The translations under genes were made by a program, and so were the position numbers. Under the pieces are notes generated by a model, which saw only the letters and a list, made by a program, of their open reading frames with translations, searched no databases and was not told where the DNA came from. This document shows positions 40,056 to 44,414 of a DNA stretch of 44,414 nucleotides, piece by piece. This DNA comes from JBHPFQ01 sp042571625 (GTDB lineage: Bacteria; Patescibacteriota; Minisyncoccia; Portnoybacterales; UBA2143). The stretch's first letter is position 1; each line of letters begins with the position of its first letter. The stretch is taken from contig JBHPFQ010000004.1 of the NCBI GenBank assembly GCA_042571625.1, forward strand, positions 1-44,414, in the 5' to 3' direction.

Positions 40056-40138
40056 GCCCGGGTGGCGGAATGGTATACGCGCGTGACTTAAAATCACGTG
40101 AAGGAAACTTCGTGTGGGTTCGAGTCCCACCTCGGGCA
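40056..40138 (+). tRNA. tRNA-Leu(UAA)
   Basis: The acceptor GCCCGGG pairs with CTCGGGC (one G.T), discriminator A. Anticodon stem CGTGA/TCACG, loop CTTAAAA, so the anticodon is UAA. It has a class II variable arm and starts 2 bp after tRNA-Cys. Confidence 0.95.
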
Positions 40139-40146
40139 CAATAAAT

Positions 40147-40180
40147 ACTAAAAAACCACGCATATGCGTGGTTTTTTAGT
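40147..40180. terminator. Perfect palindromic bidirectional terminator
   Basis: ACTAAAAAACCACGCAT is followed by its exact reverse complement (34 bp in all). The A and T runs at each end let it stop transcription from the tRNA side and from the 3D-domain gene, whose stop codon lies inside it. Confidence 0.9.
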
Positions 40181-40706
40181 TATACTTTAATATTTCTATT
40201 TTAGCGGCTTTTACTCCGAATTGTTTAGCCTGTTCTCTTGTCTCAAACCAAATATCAATCTTATGGCTATTTTTAAGAGCCATACGGTCCTCAACAACGA
40301 AAATCTTATCTCCAAACAAATAAGGTATTTTTACTTTTGTGCCAAAACTTAAGAAGTTGCAAGCGATAATACCATCGCGAACATAAGTTCCTTTAGCGGT
40401 AATAAATGGCGTAGAATCAGTTTGGTCAGGAGTGCTTGAGTAAGCAGTAATCACAACCAAACGGTTAGAAACAACTACTGGAGTATAAGGATTAACTTGC
40501 TGAACTAATGCATGCCCTTGAAAAGCAACCAATTTGCTATCAAATAATCTAACTATATTTTCATCTTTTTTGAAAATATTTTGTCCTCCCCATAAATCAT
40601 AAGGAGAAGCTAATATATCTCTAAAAGATGCAAAATTCGGAATAATTAGATTAGCAGTCAAACCAATCAAAATCGGAATAGCCGAAAACTTAGGTTTTTT
40701 ATACAT
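40176..40706 (-). CDS. 3D (Asp-Asp-Asp) domain cell-wall protein
   Basis: This 176-residue protein has an N-terminal membrane anchor or signal (about residues 9-27) and a C-terminal 3D domain of the double-psi barrel type. The domain contains VVITAYSSTPDQTDSTPFITAKG, IIACNFLSFGTKVKIP and VVEDRMA...IDIWFETREQAKQFG. The acidic residues in TPDQTD, VED and IDIW give the domain its name. Relatives (YuiC, the MltA C-terminus, RlpA-like) cut or bind peptidoglycan. It has a strong promoter and an attenuator-like leader (40743-40758). Confidence 0.92.
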   Translation of the reverse strand: MYKKPKFSAIPILIGLTANLIIPNFASFRDILASPYDLWGGQNIFKKDENIVRLFDSKLVAFQGHALVQQVNPYTPVVVSNRLVVITAYSSTPDQTDSTPFITAKGTYVRDGIIACNFLSFGTKVKIPYLFGDKIFVVEDRMALKNSHKIDIWFETREQAKQFGVKAAKIEILKYN

Positions 40707-40735
40707 ATTTTAAGGTAGTTTTTCATAAATGAAAA

Positions 40736-40794
40736 ACAAAAAATCCCCTCTCGGGAATTACCTATATATTAGCATATTGGCATCTCCTTGTCAA
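40736..40794 (-). promoter_or_regulatory. Promoter and leader hairpin of the 3D-domain gene
   Basis: On the minus strand TTGACA (40794-40789) and TATTAA-like TAATAT (40771-40766) are 17 bp apart. The leader then contains ATTCCC-GAGA-GGGGAT (40758-40743), a 6-bp stem with a GNRA tetraloop followed by six T, which could end transcription early. A second hairpin, GTTTTTCAT/ATGAAAAAC, lies closer to the gene. Confidence 0.5.
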
Positions 40795-40805
40795 TAGTTG
40801 TTTTG

Positions 40806-40880
40806 TGGAGCGGGTGAGCGGAATCGAACCGCCGTTTCATCCTTGGCAAGGACGTATAATAACCACTATACGACACCCGC
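40806..40880 (-). tRNA. tRNA-Gly(GCC)
   Basis: On the minus strand acceptor GCGGGTG pairs with CACCCGC, discriminator T with encoded CCA. Anticodon loop TTGCCAA gives anticodon GCC. T arm GGCGG-TTCGATT-CCGCT. Confidence 0.94.
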
Positions 40881-40888
40881 ATAATAAT

Positions 40889-40964
40889 TAACCTATCACG
40901 CAAAATTGTGCTGAGGGCCGGAATCCCACCCTCACGAGTGGTCACCCGTAGGGTGAGAACCGGA
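40889..40964 (-). repeat. Double-hairpin element copy E in a duplicated tRNA-Phe T-arm
   Basis: On the minus strand, downstream of intact tRNA-Phe, TCCGGTTC (40964-40957) is followed by a 31-nt insert (40956-40926). A perfect 37-base repeat of the tRNA 3' half and flank follows (40925-40889; original 41002-40966). The insert is TCACCC-TAC-GGGTGA plus CCACTC-GTGA-GGGTGG; the C-to-T change in hairpin 2 keeps pairing as G.U. The T-stem CCGG/CCGG remains. Confidence 0.92.
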
Positions 40965-40985
40965 ATAACCTATCACGCAAAATTG

Positions 40986-41058
40986 TGCTGAGGGCCGGAA
41001 TCGAACCGGCATGGCTGGTTTTTCAGACCAGTGCAATGACCGCCTTTGCTACCTCAGC
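40986..41058 (-). tRNA. tRNA-Phe(GAA)
   Basis: On the minus strand acceptor GCTGAGG pairs with CCTCAGC, discriminator A. Anticodon stem CTGGT/ACCAG, loop CTGAAAA, so the anticodon is GAA. T arm GCCGG-TTCGATT-CCGGC. It is followed by repeat copy E. Confidence 0.95.
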
Positions 41059-41064
41059 ATTTTG

Positions 41065-41138
41065 TGGACCCAGTGGGACTCGAACCCACGACCTCCTCCA
41101 TGCCATGGAGGCGCGCTAGCCAACTGCGCCATGGGCCC
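41065..41138 (-). tRNA. tRNA-Ala(GGC)
   Basis: On the minus strand acceptor GGGCCCA pairs with TGGGTCC (G3.U70), discriminator A. Anticodon stem CCTCC/GGAGG, loop ATGGCAT, so the anticodon is GGC. Confidence 0.95.
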
Positions 41139-41150
41139 TTATCGATCCTG

Positions 41151-41223
41151 TACCCCTACCAGGAATCGAACCCAGATCAATGGCTTAGGACGCCACTGCT
41201 CTATCCATTTGAGCTATAGGGGC
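41151..41223 (-). tRNA. tRNA-Arg(CCU)
   Basis: On the minus strand acceptor GCCCCTA pairs with TAGGGGT (G1.U72), discriminator A. Anticodon stem GTGGC/GCCAT, loop GTCCTAA, so the anticodon is CCU. It is the first tRNA of the minus-strand cluster Arg-Ala-Phe-Gly. Confidence 0.94.
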
Positions 41224-41252
41224 TAGAAGTTTTCAATGCTGTAATAATATGA

Positions 41253-41279
41253 TATAATATTGACTAATGATAGTCAATA
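41253..41279 (+). promoter_or_regulatory. -10 box with downstream palindrome upstream of the HtrA gene
   Basis: Consensus TATAAT (41253-41258) is followed at once by TATTGACTA-ATGA-TAGTCAATA (41258-41279), an inverted repeat with 9-bp arms. It covers the expected start point. It could be an operator, or a hairpin at the 5' end of the mRNA. No clear -35 box is present. Confidence 0.5.
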
Positions 41280-41317
41280 AATATAGAATATCAATATAAT
41301 AATAAATAATCAAAAAT

Positions 41318-42391
41318 ATGCAAAAATCACCAGTTGTTCAAATCGTAAAAAAAACTAGCCCAGCAGTTGTTAGTATTATTATTACTAAAGATCTGCCAAA
41401 GATTAAAAAGTATTTTATTCAGCCATTTGATGAGCTTTTAGAACCATACGGAGAACCAATTCCGCAATATAGACATGAAGGAAAACAAAAAGTCAAAATC
41501 GGTGGCGGAAGTGGCTTTCTTGTTTCTCCAGACGGAATTATTCTAACTAACCGACACGTTGTTGTATCTTCTGATGTTAATTATACAGTTGTAACCGCAG
41601 ATGAAAAAAAATATAACGCAGAAGTTTTAGCCCGCGATCCAGTCCATGATGTTGCTATTATAAAGATAAAAGATCCAAAAGCCAAAGGGATTAAATTCCC
41701 TTCAATAGAATTAGGCGATTCAACTTCCGTAGAACTAGGTGAAGATGTTTTAGCTATTGGCAACGCTTTAGGAGCTTTTAAAAATACTGTTTCAACAGGA
41801 GTTGTTTCAGGTCTAAGCCGAATTATAACAGCAACAGATGCAATGGCTGGACAAACAGCTGAGCTAAGAGGACTCATCCAAACAGATGCCGCTATTAATC
41901 CTGGAAATTCTGGCGGACCTTTGATGAATTATGAAGGAAAAGTTATAGCTATTAACGTAGCTATCGTAATGGGCGCGCAAAACATTGGATTTGCCATTCC
42001 TATTAATAATGCTAAAAAAGATTTAGAAGACCTTAAAAAACATGGCAGAATTATTCAGCCATTTCTTGGAGTGCGATATATAATGATAAATAAAGCAATG
42101 ATGGAAGAATTCCATAATAAATTCAATGTCCAGCTACCAGTTAATTACGGAGCTTTAGTGTTGCGAGAACCTGGAATTAGCGGTTCTGCTGTTGTCCCAA
42201 ATAGCCCTGCTGATAAAGCTGAAATAACAGAAAACGATATTATTTTAGAATTCAACAAAGAAAAAATAACTGATAAAAAACCATTGCAAGAATTTATTCA
42301 CAAGCAAAAACCAGGAGATATCATTGAATTAAAAATACTGCGCGAAGATAAAATTGGCACAGTAAAATTAAAACTAGAAGAAAGGAAATAA
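41318..42391 (+). CDS. HtrA/DegP-like trypsin-type serine protease with one PDZ domain
   Basis: This 357-residue S1C protease has the catalytic triad His80 (LTNRHVV), Asp111 (HDVAIIKI) and Ser198 (GNSGGPL). One PDZ domain lies at about residues 250-355 (SPADKAEITENDIILEFNKEKI). Family members degrade misfolded envelope proteins. No signal peptide or membrane helix precedes the protease domain, and an in-frame stop 13 bp upstream of the ATG rules out a longer start. It is therefore predicted to be cytoplasmic or exported in another way. A candidate operator lies at 41258-41279. Confidence 0.93.
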   Translation: MQKSPVVQIVKKTSPAVVSIIITKDLPKIKKYFIQPFDELLEPYGEPIPQYRHEGKQKVKIGGGSGFLVSPDGIILTNRHVVVSSDVNYTVVTADEKKYNAEVLARDPVHDVAIIKIKDPKAKGIKFPSIELGDSTSVELGEDVLAIGNALGAFKNTVSTGVVSGLSRIITATDAMAGQTAELRGLIQTDAAINPGNSGGPLMNYEGKVIAINVAIVMGAQNIGFAIPINNAKKDLEDLKKHGRIIQPFLGVRYIMINKAMMEEFHNKFNVQLPVNYGALVLREPGISGSAVVPNSPADKAEITENDIILEFNKEKITDKKPLQEFIHKQKPGDIIELKILREDKIGTVKLKLEERK

Positions 42392-42398
42392 TAAATTC

Positions 42399-43028
42399 CT
42401 ACAAGAAAAATTTCGCACCTGCGATTAATCTTAAAAGCCAAAATACAATCGGCAGAATTAATTCAAACGCAAAAAAGACAAAAAGAAGTAAAATAACCAT
42501 TCCATATCTTTCCAAGAATATTTTAATATTGTCCATTGACTTAGGTAAAAAAGTAAAAAGAATTTTAGAACCGTCTAATGGAGGGATAGGAACTAAATTA
42601 AATACTGCTAAAATAAGATTTATAAAAACAATATATCCAAAAATCTGAATCAATCCCGCTGCGGCGGGATTATTCATAGGTAAGAATCTCATAGAAATTC
42701 CAAAAACCAAAGCAGTAAAAAGATTCGCTGCCGGACCTGCAAAAGCCACTTTCGCCGACCCATATTTCTGATCTCTTAAATTATATGGATTATAAGGCAC
42801 TGGCTTTGCCCATCCAAAAACAAAACCTGTTGTAAAATAAAGGAATAGTGGCACTAAAACAGATCCAATAGGATCTAAGTGCTTAATTGGGTTCAGAGTT
42901 AAACGACCGTAATCTTTAGCTGTTGGATCGCCTAATTGAAAAGCCATCCATCCATGGCTAAATTCATGGATTACTACTGACATTAACAAAATAGCTAATT
43001 GAAAAATAGAAATAATAAAATCATTCAT
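42399..43028 (-). CDS. Site-2 protease family (M50) intramembrane metalloprotease
   Basis: This 209-residue protein has about five membrane helices. The zinc site HEFSH (residues 21-25) lies in the first helix and the third ligand in NLVPIPPLDGSKI (about 145-157). The short form without PDZ domains matches the Rip/SpoIVFB-like group common in Patescibacteria. Such enzymes cleave membrane-anchored regulators. It is convergent with the HtrA gene, 7 bp apart; the two proteases could act in one stress cascade, but that is inference. Confidence 0.93.
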   Translation of the reverse strand: MNDFIISIFQLAILLMSVVIHEFSHGWMAFQLGDPTAKDYGRLTLNPIKHLDPIGSVLVPLFLYFTTGFVFGWAKPVPYNPYNLRDQKYGSAKVAFAGPAANLFTALVFGISMRFLPMNNPAAAGLIQIFGYIVFINLILAVFNLVPIPPLDGSKILFTFLPKSMDNIKIFLERYGMVILLLFVFFAFELILPIVFWLLRLIAGAKFFL

Positions 43029-43095
43029 AGTATTGCAAATTTAGTATATATGATATATAGTATATACTAATATAGTATCTTAATCAATAAATATT

Positions 43096-43299
43096 ATGTC
43101 TAGAAGATGCACTATCTGTAACAAAAAATATAGCGTTAGAACAAAGTGGAAAAAGATTAAAAGTAAATACGACCCTGTTTCTAAACAAAGAAAATACCCA
43201 AATCTTCAATGGGTAACTTTACCTGACGGAAAAAGGATTAAAGCCTGTGCAAAATGCATTAAGGCTATGAATAAGAATAAAAAGACAAAGAAAAAATAA
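43096..43299 (+). CDS. rpmB: 50S ribosomal protein L28
   Basis: This 67-residue bL28 begins SRRCTICNKKY. Two CxxC pairs (C5/C8 and C51/C54, in CAKCIKAM) mark the zinc-binding form. The middle YPNLQWVTLPDGKRIKACAKC is the L28 signature. It is a single-gene unit between convergent neighbours on either side. Confidence 0.94.
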   Translation: MSRRCTICNKKYSVRTKWKKIKSKYDPVSKQRKYPNLQWVTLPDGKRIKACAKCIKAMNKNKKTKKK

Positions 43300-43311
43300 C
43301 ACACCTTGGTT

Positions 43312-43926
43312 TTATTCTTTTATTCCATCTAAATCTACATCATATAACATCGCTTCTGAAAGCAAGCGATAATTTACTAATTCTTCATCTCTGAACCAAA
43401 CCTTTATTTCCTTTTCAGCTTCGTCAGTATGACCAGAAGCATGAACAAGATTTCTAACTGCTCTATCATTATTATCCGATAAATTATAGGAATCAATTGT
43501 CAGATCTCCTCTAATAGTTCCAACATCCGAAGTTAATGGTTCTGTTCCGCCGACTATTTTTCTTACAATTCCAACTGACTGATGCCCTTGCCAAACCATA
43601 GCCACAACAGGACCTAAAGACATATACTTAACAAGCTTCTTTAATATAAACTGACCATATTCTACAGGATTTTCATAAGGAGGTTTTTCACCTCTTTTTT
43701 TATAACCATCTATAGATTTCTGCCCTGTTTTTTGAGGCCATTCCGGATCAACTAAATAATGCTTTTCCACCAATTCCTCCGAAGGAATTATAATTTTTAT
43801 TCCTACCATCTTAAATCCAGCACGTTCAATTCTTTTAATAATCTCGCCAATTAAAGAACGCTGAACTCCATCAGGTTTAATAATAAGCAATGTTCTCTCT
43901 TTTGGATATTGTATTTTATTATTCAT
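43312..43926 (-). CDS. ndk: Nucleoside diphosphate kinase, long form
   Basis: This 204-residue NDK moves the gamma-phosphate between nucleotides. It has ERTLLIIKPDGVQRSLIGEII, GTIRGD and the catalytic His162 in RNLVHASGHTDEAEKEI. Standard NDK is about 140-150 residues. Extra length comes from an insertion of about 30 residues (about 60-92, DPEWPQKTGQKSIDGYKKRGE region) and a C-terminal extension after EIKVWF. The active-site block reads HASGHTD instead of the usual HGSDS. The start is ATG 43926. Confidence 0.93.
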   Translation of the reverse strand: MNNKIQYPKERTLLIIKPDGVQRSLIGEIIKRIERAGFKMVGIKIIIPSEELVEKHYLVDPEWPQKTGQKSIDGYKKRGEKPPYENPVEYGQFILKKLVKYMSLGPVVAMVWQGHQSVGIVRKIVGGTEPLTSDVGTIRGDLTIDSYNLSDNNDRAVRNLVHASGHTDEAEKEIKVWFRDEELVNYRLLSEAMLYDVDLDGIKE

Positions 43927-43985
43927 ATTTTATAATCTTAATCTAAAAATCAATTTTTAGCAAATTTTCAAAAACAAAAATCCTA

Positions 43986-44414
43986 TCAATCTCTTTCCAC
44001 GTTCAACTCAAAACCATTTGTTATCATTCTAATATCGCCATGCTTATCTGTCCTATAAATTAAAGTTTGTTTAAACCTATCTAAAGTATCCTGATGCGGA
44101 TGGCCATAACTATTATCTACGCCTGCTGAAATTACAGATATCTCAGGATTGACTTTTTGAATAAAATTTTGACTATTTGAATTTTTACTACCATGATGTC
44201 CAGCTTTCAATATATCTGATTCTAAACTATTCTGCCAAATCTCAGATAATTTATCTTCAACGCTTTTATTAATATCTCCAGTTAACAAAAATTCGGCATT
44301 ATTATAAACCAGTTGAGTAACAACTGACGCATTATTAATATTCTTTTTTAAAGAATCGCTCAACGGTTGTTTAGGCCATAAAATATTCTTGGAAAGATAT
44401 GGAATGGTTATTTT
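43986..44414 (-). CDS. comEC: ComEC/Rec2-like competence protein, C-terminal MBL domain (partial)
   Basis: The frame is open from the window's right edge to the stop at 43986, so this is the 3' end (about 142 residues) of a longer gene; the upstream start is outside. The visible part is the metallo-beta-lactamase-like domain: NILWPKQPL, FLLTGDI, DILKAGHHGSKNSNS and SYGHPHQDTLDRF. ComEC is the inner-membrane channel for transforming DNA, and this domain degrades the second strand. With comF and the pilus operon at the other end of the window it supports natural DNA uptake. Confidence 0.92.
   Translation of the reverse strand, partial: KITIPYLSKNILWPKQPLSDSLKKNINNASVVTQLVYNNAEFLLTGDINKSVEDKLSEIWQNSLESDILKAGHHGSKNSNSQNFIQKVNPEISVISAGVDNSYGHPHQDTLDRFKQTLIYRTDKHGDIRMITNGFELNVERD

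Noticed and set aside
39954..40163. Minus-strand ORF of 69 codons
   Set aside because: It is antisense to tRNA-Cys and tRNA-Leu.
9443..40964. The five hairpin elements as a CRISPR-like or simple rho-independent terminator set
   Set aside because: They are far apart, not in an array with spacers. They lack a T run after the stem, and they sit inside duplicated tRNA pieces, which terminators do not.
41011..41226. Plus-strand ORF of 71 codons
   Set aside because: It runs across the complements of three tRNA genes.

Overview
The window looks like a chromosomal segment of a Patescibacteria/CPR (Parcubacteria-like) bacterium. It is AT-rich and densely packed, with many start/stop overlaps. The core proteins are shortened: a valyl-tRNA synthetase without its C-terminal arm, an IF-2 of about 506 residues, and a ribosomal protein S1-like protein. 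It also has VirB2-like small pilins, a PilM/N/O/B set, ComF, ComEC and many small membrane proteins of unknown role. TGA is used as a normal stop (comF and the HAD gene end in it), so the code is table 11. These points suggest the lineage but do not prove it.

Layout: 47-4322 (minus) is a type IV pilus assembly operon, pilM-pilN-pilO-hypothetical-pilB. comF follows divergently. From tRNA-Ser(GCU) to tRNA-Ser(UGA) (5135-8895) lies an island of small orphan genes: an AbrB-like protein, secreted and membrane hypotheticals, and a DUF2178-like/XRE pair with a palindromic operator. It carries a 22-nt tRNA/tmRNA 3'-end fragment, and the two tRNA-Ser ends form a direct repeat. 8899-12434 holds a membrane protein, tRNA-Arg(GCG), a DUF192 protein, recG and a DksA-like protein. 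12511-16098 (minus) holds a glycosyltransferase, an unknown gene, a NYN nuclease between 58-bp direct repeats, tRNA-Glu and a GIY-YIG nuclease. 16221-22370 holds tsaD, valS, a PrsW-like protease, Hsp20 and VanW. 22657-25001 is a two-gene membrane operon. 25071-31666 (minus) is a run of a solute-binding protein, three VirB2-like pilins, a methyltransferase, gyrA, a small membrane protein and an MBL hydrolase. 31732-40138 holds S1, ftsH, tRNA clusters, rluA-rplS, a HAD hydrolase, DUF4446, infB and rbfA. 40176-44414 holds a 3D-domain protein, four tRNAs, HtrA, an M50 protease, rpmB, ndk and the end of comEC.

Seventeen tRNA genes are visible, all apparently intact. The most unusual signal is a family of five 31-32 nt double-hairpin elements (two abutting hairpins, CACCC/GGGTG arms). 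Each lies next to a tRNA gene, always in the tRNA's orientation, and each sits inside a duplicated fragment of that same tRNA. Four interrupt a second copy of the T-loop just downstream of the intact tRNA (Arg, Leu-UAG, Ser-CGA, Phe). One interrupts a second copy of the anticodon loop upstream of tRNA-Glu, with a GIY-YIG nuclease gene between the broken and intact copies. The stems show a compensatory base change. It looks like a small tRNA-targeting mobile or processing element that leaves the host tRNA intact.
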